Shown here: positions 1 to 7,738 of the stretch, in pieces
How positions within the stretch are numbered: position 1 is the first letter of the stretch
Layout: the number at the start of each line of letters is the position of its first letter
Origin: CAZOIA01 sp964579675
GTDB lineage: Bacteria; Planctomycetota; Phycisphaerae; UBA1845; PWPN01
Length of the DNA: 10,589 bases
Reading direction: 5' to 3'
Assembly: GCA_964579675.1 (NCBI GenBank)
Contig: CAZOIA010000188.1
Coordinates: 1 to 10,589, forward strand
Position numbers and translations under genes: made by a program
Notes under the pieces: generated by a model
Told to the model about the DNA's origin: nothing
Databases searched by the model: none
What the model saw: only the letters and a program-made list of their open reading frames with translations

Positions 1-2252
1 CGATCCTCGGGTTTCTCATGGAGGTCATAGATCGTCTTGCCGTCTTTCAGCAGGCCGGTCGCCGTTTCCCAGCCCCCCAGGCCGGCGAAGAAACTGCCGG
101 TCTTCTGCCAGGCGAGGATGCGGGCCTGCAGGGCGCGCTCGATCGCATCGACCAGGTTGCCGATGGGCTCTCCCCGATTCTCGAGGAAAGACGCCGCCCG
201 GACCAACTGGGCTGCGTGCTCTATGCCCTGGGCCACGATCATCCTGCTGGACCGTGGATGAGGGTAGCGCCAGCCGCCCACCGGATCCTGGGCTTCGGCC
301 ATGAAGTCCGCCACCGCCCGGATGACGTCGCGCAGCTTCGGCTCGTCGGGGAAGTAATGACCCAGAGCGGGCAGACCCGCCAGCGCATAGCCGATGATAT
401 AGGGTTTGGCGAACGGGTGCTTGTAGCCGACCTGGTCATCGTCGATAAACGGAGACTGCTTCACGATTGGAGCCCCGCTTTGGCTGAAGAGGTCCCCCTC
501 GGAAAGGCGCGTTCGCAACTCGCGAAACAGGCGCAGACCTCCGTCGAGCTCCGCCTTTTTGTTCGTGAACTGATAAAGCCTGAGGAAGTCGAGCACGTCG
601 CCGATATTCCGGCATTCGCCGCCATCCGCGTGCACTCCGTCCCTGGCGAACTTCACCTGCCAGCGCAGCGCTGCGGCCATACGAGGATCGCCCGTCTCTT
701 CGTAAGCGTAGAAGAAGGAATCGTAGCCTTTCGTGCAGAAGCCTACGGCGGTGTTGGATCGCCACATGAATGTCCGGTCATTTCTGTGTTCCTCGTGGAT
801 ACTGGCCGCGTTGTTGTAACGCGTCCCGCCGAAACGACGTGGATCCGCAGTGCCCCACCAGACGCTCAGATCGTGGAAGTTACTGCACCAGTGCAGGGCA
901 ACGCTGCGCAAACGGGGGTCGCCGCTGCGGTAGTACTCGTGAAGGACGGCCGGACAATGGTTGAGACGATTCATTCCGAAAACACCCGGCTCCGGCAGGC
1001 TGGTGACGTTGCCGAAGTCGTCGCCAAGTAATGACCCATGCGCCATGGCATCGACGTGAAACTGTCGCGCGTCTTCGAGCACGGGCCATGGGGTCAGGTC
1101 GGTTCTGACCCCGCTCTGGTAGATGGCGTCAAAGGCTTCCGGTGGGATATGAGCCCGCTGGGGCGGTTCCAGCAGTGCCGTCCACGGCGCGGGCTCCGGC
1201 GGGCTCAGGACAACCGAGGCTGTCCGCCAGGCTGCATGCTGGTGCGGCACCCGCTCGGCCGCGAGGCATCGCGCGTACGTTACCTGCGAACCATCGACCT
1301 TATTCCTGCACGCCAGCATACCTCGTCTCTTGAAGTGGGCGTCGGGAAAACACATGCGGATCGCTTCGCCCTGTATCCAGGCCGCCTCTCCCTTGTCAAA
1401 GAGATGCTCAACCGTCTCATCCCCGACAGGTCTTTTGGTATCCCCCGCGTGCATCGATGCCAGTTTCGGGCCGGTCACCTTCCACCCCACGTCCGGTGCC
1501 CTGCCGTCCCCGTCCAGCAGGCGCTGCAGGTGCAGCCGGAGCGCAACCGTACCGAGCGAACTCGCCCGGACCTCCAGAATCCGAGGCCAGCGGGCGTCCG
1601 GAATCAGCATCCGCACCCACACGTAGTGCTTGCCGTGCTCGATGACTTCCGTCGTGGGCGTCACCGACCAGGCTCGTGGCGGGGCGATCAACTCGGCTCG
1701 CCAGATCACCTTTCCCCGACGGCCGATGGCAACGCCGGCGTCGCTTACCTGGAGGTCTACCTCTCCGATCCGCCCGCGGAAACCCCCTGAGCTCAAGGTC
1801 GGTTGGTCTTGCCCGTTTTCGCGCGGTTTCAACGCGAGATGAAACCGGCGGTCGGTCGCGTCGGTGAAAGGGTAGACGAAAGTGACAATCGCCCGCCGGA
1901 CCGAGGCTGGTCGCCCGGCATGATGAGTCAGGGGCCGAACGTCGGGGATCATCTCCTCGTCACCGGTTCGCACCACCAGTCCGCACTCGGCGGGGAAGGT
2001 GCCCGGGGCAAACGGCACCGACACCCGGACAAGCTGCGAGCCGCGTCCAGCAGGCCTGACGGTGAAGACGGGCAGCGGCCGGCCGCTGGGGGAACACACG
2101 CCCGTCCTGGGCGCCGCGGGCGGCACGAAGGCGAATCGCCAGACCCAGTCCGCAGCCTCCTTCTCCTGGCTGATGACCGTGGCCGCGGATGCTTCTGTGG
2201 ATAGCATAGCCACGGCCAAGAGCAGACCAGACACTGTACGTGCAAAACCCAT
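1..2252 (-). CDS. Secreted alpha/alpha-toroid protein, putative polysaccharide lyase or hydrolase (3' end outside window)
   Basis: Reading down from the ATG at 2252, the frame stays open for 750 codons to the left edge, so the stop is missing. A strong GGAGGT ribosome site lies 6 bases before the ATG. Residues 1-23 form a signal peptide (hydrophobic core SGLLLAVAML, likely cut after ASA), so the product is exported. Residues about 35-260 are beta-rich; the stretch from VRVSVPFAPG to a VRRAIVTF strand recalls the RIFT-barrel N-domain of exo-rhamnogalacturonan-lyase-like (PL26-like) proteins. Residues about 400-735 are helical with recurring aromatic, Asp and His patches (HEYYRSGDPRL, FFYAYEETGDPRM, DPVGGWRYPHP), typical of (alpha/alpha) toroid polysaccharide lyases and glycosidases. 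Repeated motifs of the form Y-x-x-TGDPR are common in such toroids. It starts 22 bases after the kinase gene, so it is probably co-transcribed with it. The coding call is firm; the enzyme class is a fold-level guess and the substrate is unknown. Confidence 0.85.
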   Translation of the reverse strand, partial: MGFARTVSGLLLAVAMLSTEASAATVISQEKEAADWVWRFAFVPPAAPRTGVCSPSGRPLPVFTVRPAGRGSQLVRVSVPFAPGTFPAECGLVVRTGDEEMIPDVRPLTHHAGRPASVRRAIVTFVYPFTDATDRRFHLALKPRENGQDQPTLSSGGFRGRIGEVDLQVSDAGVAIGRRGKVIWRAELIAPPRAWSVTPTTEVIEHGKHYVWVRMLIPDARWPRILEVRASSLGTVALRLHLQRLLDGDGRAPDVGWKVTGPKLASMHAGDTKRPVGDETVEHLFDKGEAAWIQGEAIRMCFPDAHFKRRGMLACRNKVDGSQVTYARCLAAERVPHQHAAWRTASVVLSPPEPAPWTALLEPPQRAHIPPEAFDAIYQSGVRTDLTPWPVLEDARQFHVDAMAHGSLLGDDFGNVTSLPEPGVFGMNRLNHCPAVLHEYYRSGDPRLRSVALHWCSNFHDLSVWWGTADPRRFGGTRYNNAASIHEEHRNDRTFMWRSNTAVGFCTKGYDSFFYAYEETGDPRMAAALRWQVKFARDGVHADGGECRNIGDVLDFLRLYQFTNKKAELDGGLRLFRELRTRLSEGDLFSQSGAPIVKQSPFIDDDQVGYKHPFAKPYIIGYALAGLPALGHYFPDEPKLRDVIRAVADFMAEAQDPVGGWRYPHPRSSRMIVAQGIEHAAQLVRAASFLENRGEPIGNLVDAIERALQARILAWQKTGSFFAGLGGWETATGLLKDGKTIYDLHEKPED

Positions 2253-2258
2253 CGCTTG

Positions 2259-2264
2259 ACCTCC
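2259..2264 (-). promoter_or_regulatory. Ribosome binding site of the secreted toroid protein gene
   Basis: On the minus strand this reads GGAGGT, six bases before the ATG at 2252, and lies entirely within the short gap after the kinase stop. It is the strongest Shine-Dalgarno match on this strand and fixes the start of a gene whose other end is not in the window. Confidence 0.8.
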
Positions 2265-2274
2265 ACAGTTTGGG

Positions 2275-5200
2275 TTAAGGGGCTGGCGGGCATTCGGGTG
2301 AAGCATCCGTGAGGATCTTCAATCGGTACGCCGCCCAGTGACGCATGTGGTGGGCGTCCGGCAGCTCGCCCAGCTCAACGCATTTGCGGTACGCGGCGAC
2401 GGCATCGTCGCGCTTGCCCTCGATCTCCATCCGTTGGCCGACGTAGAACCAGGGGAAACAGGCGAAGCGCTCCTTGTAACGCTCGTGGTTTCGCCAGCGA
2501 GTGGTGTACTGCTCCTGGCTGACCAGATCCAGGAAGTAGGCTGCCGTCCAGTGATCGGGGTCCGCATCCTGCGGCGGCTGAGGCGACCATTGATCGAACC
2601 GGGAAATGGCCTTTTCAAAGGCTGCCTTGGCTTCGTGGGGCCGTTGGCAGTGGCCGAGCGCGCATCCCAGCGACACGAGGTAATCTGCTGCGTGGTAGTC
2701 CATCCGCTCGACAGCATCGCGGATTGCTGCTGAAGCTTCCTCTACATCTCCACCGAGCCACAAATACTTGCCCCGCGCGTAATGGTCTTCCGGCGTGACC
2801 GGCGCCGGATTTGCCGAGCGCGCAAGCTCCACCGCCTTCTTCGCACCGGCGGGAGACTCCATTTCAAGAGCCTCTAGTCTTTCGCTCAGGGAAGGCCTAC
2901 TCTCCTGGTTGGAAGGTGGCTCGCTGGGCCGGCTGCTCAGGGTAGGCACGCCTTCCCGGGTGCTCAAGGAGCGCCCGATCCTCTGGGCAAACGCCGCCTC
3001 AACTTCGCGCACAATGGGCTGGCGGTCTGGTGTGTCAGCCCATCCTGCATCGACCTGACGTTGAACCTGCTGAAACGTCTCCGATGCCTTCGCGTTTAGC
3101 CCCAGCTTCTGTTGTGTGAGAGCAATATAGGCCGTCTCCGCAAGAGCGCCACCGCACATCTCATTAGCGCGGGTAAGATTCACCAGCGCGTCCTCGTATG
3201 CGCCGAGACGGTACTGTGCAACGCCAACCAAGCCGTGACTCCAAGAATAATCGGGTGCGATTTCGCGTGCGAGCTCGCCCAGGCGAAGCGCCTTGTTGTA
3301 CTCTTCGGGATTCCCACCTTGCCATTTCACTATCTCCCAAGCCCGATCCAAGAGGATATACGCATCATGCTGGTAGTATTCGGCAAACAGCAGAGCCTCG
3401 GCTCGGCGGGACTCCGGGATTTCTGGATCAGCCGATAGGCTGGCTATCACTTTGCTTCGTTCCAGGAGCTTCGTGAACCTCGCTTCCACCAGCTCGCGTA
3501 CAGCCTCAAACGAAGCTCGCCGCCTCGTCGCTTCCAACTCTCCGAGAATCAGCCGTTCCGCCTCTCGCATGAAAGCCACTGAGTCCTCGTTCGCCGCCCG
3601 GCCGGGGTCGACCAACATGGCCCATGCGCGGAGCAGGTTGCCCTCAGCCTCCTTCGTCTGGCTAAGCTGTTGATGTGCCATCGCCATGAACGAGACGGCC
3701 CAACTGCTGCGATACCCGCAAAGCCTGTCTGCATTGCGAAGCGTAGTTAAGGCCTGCGCGTACTCACCGAGGCGGTACTGGGCGATGCCAAGCGCGGTGA
3801 GGTAAGCGCCGTTATCCGGAACGCGCCGGCATGCAGTCTGGGCCTTGTGGAGAGCCAGTAGGTACTCATCATGCCCGCGATCGGGCGCTCTCAGTACCTC
3901 ACGACTCTCTTCATTGAGTTGATCCGGTTTGGTTGCTTCGATCAACCTTGACTGGACATCGGCAAATCGGGCGGCGTCATTCATCGCTCCCGGCGCGTAC
4001 AGAGACTTGAGAGCCTTCAGCGCCATCCGGCGCCAACGATCAGGAACATGGGGCCAGCTTCCTTCAATGGCCGTGAGGGCGTCCTCCAGAAGGGCCTCGG
4101 CCTCGACGCGACTATCCGGTTCGCCGTGCTCTGCCAATAATCGGCCGAGGCTCAACTTGACGTCCGTCACACAGAGGTCGTCATAACCCAGGCGCGACTG
4201 GAGTATTTCAAGCGCCCTCCGAAAAAGTGGCTCAGCCTCGTCCCACTTGCCTTGCCCCTCAAGCAGGGCCGCCCGGTGAAGCAGTCCGTATGCCGCATCA
4301 GGGTGGTCGTCTGCCTCGGCGTTACTGCTCGCATGCCACAGTCTCACGGTGCCATCCTGGCTGCCCGTAGCCACAGTCCTCCCGTCGGGTGCAAAGATAA
4401 GAGAATGCACGTTGCCCTTATAACCTTTCAGGCAGGCTATCTCTTGGCCCGTGGCCACATCCCAAAGCCGCACCATGTCATCTGCGCCACCCGTAACCAG
4501 GCCCTTCCCATCTGGGGCAAACGCCACCGAGAAAACCGGCCCCCAACTCCCCCGCAACTTCCTATGCGCTTGCTGTGCACTTAAGTCCCAGAGGGTCACA
4601 ACCGAATCCCAACTCGCGGCAGCCAACGTTGAGCCCTCGGGACTAAGGGCCAGACAGTGGATCCCTGCGTCGAGGCGCGGATCTCTTGCGTAGGCCAGAG
4701 TGTTTTTCAGCTCTAGCGTCCCGACGTTCCACAACTTGACGCTATTGTCCACGCTCCCGCTGGCGAGCGTTTCATTGTTAGGGGAGAATACCAGGGAACG
4801 AACACGACCGGTGTGACCTCGAAGCATTCCCCGCTTGAGCCCCGTTCCTGTATCCCACAGCACGACTGTGCCATCATTGGCTCCCGACGCAACCATATCT
4901 CCGTCACAGGAGAAGGCCACAGACCAGATCTGCCCCTTTGCTTCCTCTTCCAACGTGGCTAAGTTCTGAGTGGTGGCTACGTTCCAGAGCTTCACGGTTC
5001 CGTCGCTGCTAGCTGATGCCAGCACGGTGCTGTCAGGAGAAAAGGTGACTTGATTGACGCTTCCCGTGTGGGCTTGCACCGTCGCTCGTTCTTGTTTTCT
5101 GACCGGGTCCCACAGAGTGAAGGTCCCGTCGCTTCTCCCAGCAGCCAGCGTTCCGCCGTCCAGCGTAAAGGCAACTGAATTCACGGGACTCTGCCGCGCC

Positions 5201-7713
5201 GGGCTCAACTCAACGTAACCTCCGTCGAGACAACCGACGCGCGCGCCTTCCACGTCTTTCAGACTCCACAGCTTGACCGTACAATCCAGACTTCCCGTGG
5301 CTAGTTTGTCTCCCTCCGGGGAGAAGGCGACGGCGTAGGTTCGACTTAGATGACCCTTTAGCGTGGCTCGCGACTGCCCCGTGTTGGCGTCCCAAAATCT
5401 GACGGTGCCGTCCCCAACGGCGGTTGCCAGTATCTTGCCATCAGGCGAAAACGCCAATGAATGAACCCACTCGCGGTGTACTAGACTGACAGGTTCTCGC
5501 GGCCCGGTCAAGTTCCAGAGATTGGCGGTTCTGTCGCGGCTTCCTGTCGCCAAGAGCTCGCCGTCGGGACTGAAGGCTATAGCGAAAACCAGGTCCGTGT
5601 GTCCCCTGAGCGTAGTCTGTCTCGTCCCCGTATTTGGGTCCCAGAGTGTAACCGTCCCGTGGGTGTTTGCCGTTGCCAGAGTCTTCCCGTCTGGTGAGAA
5701 CGCCAGGCCCAACCGCCAGAGGTCGCAGCTATCCAGCCGAAGAACGGTCTGTTGCTCATGCGTGGCTACGTTCCATAATCTCACCGTGCCATCCGGGCTC
5801 CCAGTCGCCAGAACCTCGCCATCGGGGGGCCGGAAGGCTACTGTATGCACGTACCGAGCATGCCCTCGCAAAGTGGCACGCTCTTGTCCACTCGAGAGAT
5901 CCCAGAGTTTCGCGGTGCAATCGCCACTCCCAGTCGCTAATGTCCGTCCGTCCGGCGAGAATGCGAGGCTATAGATGATAGCGTTGTGGCATCTGAGGGT
6001 GGCACGTCTCTGGCCGGAGGTCGTATCCCACAGCCTCACAAGGCCTTCACCACTTCCGGTGGCCAGTATCGTGCCCGTAGGCGAGAAGGCCAAAGCTTGA
6101 ATTGCGGTTGCGCCCCCGTACAAGGTAGATTGGCCTGCGTGGCAGAGGTGCCAAAGGTAGTACCATTCGAAGCCGCGGAGATCGTGCTGGTCCGGGCTCG
6201 GCCGGTGAGTCTCCAGGAGTTCTAAAACTCGCCTCACGTTCGCTTGTTCCCAGGCTTCCTGAGCCAACTTCATGTGAGCAGCATACAGGTGGCGCCGGGC
6301 CAACATTTCTCGGTTCTCGGCCTGGGCGCGGGCCTCCTCGGCGATTTGGCGCTGTTGGGCCTCAGCGCTCTGCGCATCCTGCGCCTTCGCTTCGGCAATA
6401 AGCGCCTGATCACGCTTGACCACCGCCTGTCGCCAGTAGCCGAGCGAGACGACCAGCGCGGCGGTGACCACGAGCACAAAGCTCCCCGCCACGGCCGCCG
6501 GAGCCTTGTACCGCCGCAGGGTCTTTTTCAGCACGTAAAACGTGCTGTCGCGCTTGGCCTCGATTGGCTGGCCGGCGAGGTAGTGGTGGACGTCGCGGGC
6601 GAGCTCGCCGGCGGTCTGGTAGCGGCGGTCGGACTCCTTGCTCAGGCACTTGAGGACGATCGTCTCGACCTCGTCGTTGATCTGGCGGCGGATGGTGCTC
6701 GGTCGGGTGGGCGCAGCCTTGAGGATGTTCTCCAGCACGTCGCGCATGTTGCCGACGACCTCGTAGGGGAACTTCCCGGTCAGCATCTGGTACAGGATGA
6801 CGCCGAGGGAATAGACGTCGGTCCGGGTGTCGATTCTGTCGGGTGCGCCCTCGGCCTGTTCGGGGCTGGCCCAGGGGAGGCTGCCCACGAACTGGCCGGT
6901 GACGGTCATGACCTGGGGCCTGGAGCCCTCGGTCACCTCGCCGGCAGCCATCTTGGCCAGGCCGAAGTCCAGCACGTGGGGCTCGCCCCGGGCGTCGATC
7001 CGGATGTTCCCCGGCTTTAGGTCGCGGTGGATCACGCCCCGCAGGTGGGCGGCATTGACCGCTTCGCAGATCCTGGCGAACAGGCGGAGCGTGTTGTCGA
7101 TCGGCCACCCCCCTTTGTCCCCCCTTGCTGAGGAGGGATCGCGGGGAGTTGCCTTGCTGGCCATGTACTCGTCCAGCGACTGGCCGGAGATGTAATCCAT
7201 CACGTAGTAGAAGCTGCCGGCGGCCATGCCGCTGTCGTGGATGGCCACGATATTGGGGTGCTTGAGGGCACCGAGGACCTGCACCTCGCGCTCGAAGCGG
7301 ACCTTGTCGCGCTTGCCGGCGAACGGACCCTCGCGCATGACCTTGATGGCCACCTTGCGCCTGGTGGTCTTCTGGATGGCCTGGTAGATCACGCCTTGCC
7401 CGCCGCGGTGGATCTCGCGGACGATCTCGTAGCCCGGGAACGAGTCCGGGCCAGGCCCGGCGAACACCGATGCGCTCGCTTCTGGAAGCTTGATCGTCTG
7501 ATCGGGCGCCGTGGTCTCCCCAGGCTGTTCCAGGGCGTCGGAGCCGGGCCAGTGCTTCACCTGGCCGAGGAATTGCTCGTTCGCCAGGCATTCCTCGAGT
7601 TTGCGGCGGCAGGCATCGCACTGCTCGACGTGCCGGCGAAACTCCTCGGCCAGGCCCGGCTCGACGGCGTTGCGGGCAAGCAAGTCGATCTGTTCGGACG
7701 TCAGACAGGTCAT
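2275..7713 (-). CDS. Membrane Ser/Thr protein kinase with anti-sigma-like finger, 14 WD40 repeats and TPR tail
   Basis: This 1812-residue protein probably senses a signal and controls the adjacent ECF sigma factor. Residues 28-35 hold an H-x3-C-x2-C finger (H28, C32, C35) as in zf-HC2 anti-sigma proteins. Residues 95-380 are a Hanks-type kinase: Gly loop HRGGQGVIY, VAIK Lys124, alphaC Glu143, HRDLKPGN with Asp231, DFG at 249-251 and SPE at 283-285, so it should be active. One hydrophobic span (about 405-426) is followed by a charged Ala/Gln/Glu-rich coiled coil (430-475). WD40 repeats fill about 535-1132; I count 14, enough for two seven-bladed propellers. TPR-like helical hairpins run from about 1140 to 1800, broken by a Ser/Pro linker (1588-1610). 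The single span puts the propellers and TPRs outside the cytoplasm. Residues about 190-204 are an unusual insertion in the kinase domain. This gene starts 25 bases after the sigma gene and ends 22 bases before the secreted enzyme. The architecture is common in Planctomycetota; the ligand is unknown. Confidence 0.95.
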   Translation of the reverse strand: MTCLTSEQIDLLARNAVEPGLAEEFRRHVEQCDACRRKLEECLANEQFLGQVKHWPGSDALEQPGETTAPDQTIKLPEASASVFAGPGPDSFPGYEIVREIHRGGQGVIYQAIQKTTRRKVAIKVMREGPFAGKRDKVRFEREVQVLGALKHPNIVAIHDSGMAAGSFYYVMDYISGQSLDEYMASKATPRDPSSARGDKGGWPIDNTLRLFARICEAVNAAHLRGVIHRDLKPGNIRIDARGEPHVLDFGLAKMAAGEVTEGSRPQVMTVTGQFVGSLPWASPEQAEGAPDRIDTRTDVYSLGVILYQMLTGKFPYEVVGNMRDVLENILKAAPTRPSTIRRQINDEVETIVLKCLSKESDRRYQTAGELARDVHHYLAGQPIEAKRDSTFYVLKKTLRRYKAPAAVAGSFVLVVTAALVVSLGYWRQAVVKRDQALIAEAKAQDAQSAEAQQRQIAEEARAQAENREMLARRHLYAAHMKLAQEAWEQANVRRVLELLETHRPSPDQHDLRGFEWYYLWHLCHAGQSTLYGGATAIQALAFSPTGTILATGSGEGLVRLWDTTSGQRRATLRCHNAIIYSLAFSPDGRTLATGSGDCTAKLWDLSSGQERATLRGHARYVHTVAFRPPDGEVLATGSPDGTVRLWNVATHEQQTVLRLDSCDLWRLGLAFSPDGKTLATANTHGTVTLWDPNTGTRQTTLRGHTDLVFAIAFSPDGELLATGSRDRTANLWNLTGPREPVSLVHREWVHSLAFSPDGKILATAVGDGTVRFWDANTGQSRATLKGHLSRTYAVAFSPEGDKLATGSLDCTVKLWSLKDVEGARVGCLDGGYVELSPARQSPVNSVAFTLDGGTLAAGRSDGTFTLWDPVRKQERATVQAHTGSVNQVTFSPDSTVLASASSDGTVKLWNVATTQNLATLEEEAKGQIWSVAFSCDGDMVASGANDGTVVLWDTGTGLKRGMLRGHTGRVRSLVFSPNNETLASGSVDNSVKLWNVGTLELKNTLAYARDPRLDAGIHCLALSPEGSTLAAASWDSVVTLWDLSAQQAHRKLRGSWGPVFSVAFAPDGKGLVTGGADDMVRLWDVATGQEIACLKGYKGNVHSLIFAPDGRTVATGSQDGTVRLWHASSNAEADDHPDAAYGLLHRAALLEGQGKWDEAEPLFRRALEILQSRLGYDDLCVTDVKLSLGRLLAEHGEPDSRVEAEALLEDALTAIEGSWPHVPDRWRRMALKALKSLYAPGAMNDAARFADVQSRLIEATKPDQLNEESREVLRAPDRGHDEYLLALHKAQTACRRVPDNGAYLTALGIAQYRLGEYAQALTTLRNADRLCGYRSSWAVSFMAMAHQQLSQTKEAEGNLLRAWAMLVDPGRAANEDSVAFMREAERLILGELEATRRRASFEAVRELVEARFTKLLERSKVIASLSADPEIPESRRAEALLFAEYYQHDAYILLDRAWEIVKWQGGNPEEYNKALRLGELAREIAPDYSWSHGLVGVAQYRLGAYEDALVNLTRANEMCGGALAETAYIALTQQKLGLNAKASETFQQVQRQVDAGWADTPDRQPIVREVEAAFAQRIGRSLSTREGVPTLSSRPSEPPSNQESRPSLSERLEALEMESPAGAKKAVELARSANPAPVTPEDHYARGKYLWLGGDVEEASAAIRDAVERMDYHAADYLVSLGCALGHCQRPHEAKAAFEKAISRFDQWSPQPPQDADPDHWTAAYFLDLVSQEQYTTRWRNHERYKERFACFPWFYVGQRMEIEGKRDDAVAAYRKCVELGELPDAHHMRHWAAYRLKILTDASPECPPAP
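7105..7148. repeat. G/C-rich imperfect palindrome inserted in frame in the kinase gene
   Basis: The plus strand has runs of C, then TCCCCCCTT, a GCTG loop, AGGAGGGA and a GCGGGGAG tail, forming an imperfect hairpin. It encodes kinase residues about 190-204 (PRDPSSARGDKGGWP), which lie between the hinge/alphaD segment (GQSLDEYM) and the alphaE helix (LRLFARICEAVNAAH). Kinases of this type normally have only a short loop here. Similar CCCCCTTTGTCCCCCCTTG-type palindromes are dispersed in many bacterial genomes, so I read this as a small mobile-repeat insertion that preserved the frame. No other copy occurs in this window, so its repeat status is inferred. Confidence 0.5.
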
Positions 7714-7726
7714 GGTTGATCCAACC
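7714..7726 (-). promoter_or_regulatory. Small hairpin directly before the kinase start codon
   Basis: The mRNA reads GGTTG-GAT-CAACC and then ATG: a perfect 5-bp stem with a 3-base loop touching the start codon. The only Shine-Dalgarno-like bases (GGA) are partly in the stem and loop. With the sigma stop codon just upstream, this could make kinase translation depend on ribosomes finishing the sigma gene. A partly overlapping alternative stem (ACCGG/CCGGT) lies immediately upstream. Confidence 0.35.
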
Positions 7727-7738
7727 GGTGCGGCCCGG

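Noticed and set aside
18..1790. Two long plus-strand open frames (337 and 250 codons).
   Set aside because: They are antisense to the continuous minus-strand gene with signal peptide and ribosome site; their translations are Arg/Pro/Val-rich without domain character.
6410..7621. A 403-codon minus-strand frame.
   Set aside because: It is the same strand as the kinase gene but in another frame; the translation is almost entirely Arg/Pro/Gly and the kinase motifs are all in the longer frame.
6244..7719. Plus-strand open frames over the kinase region (258 and 160 codons), plus one continuing to 8215.
   Set aside because: They are antisense by-products of high third-position GC in the kinase and sigma genes; no ribosome sites and low-complexity Leu/Ala/Asp/Gly sequence.
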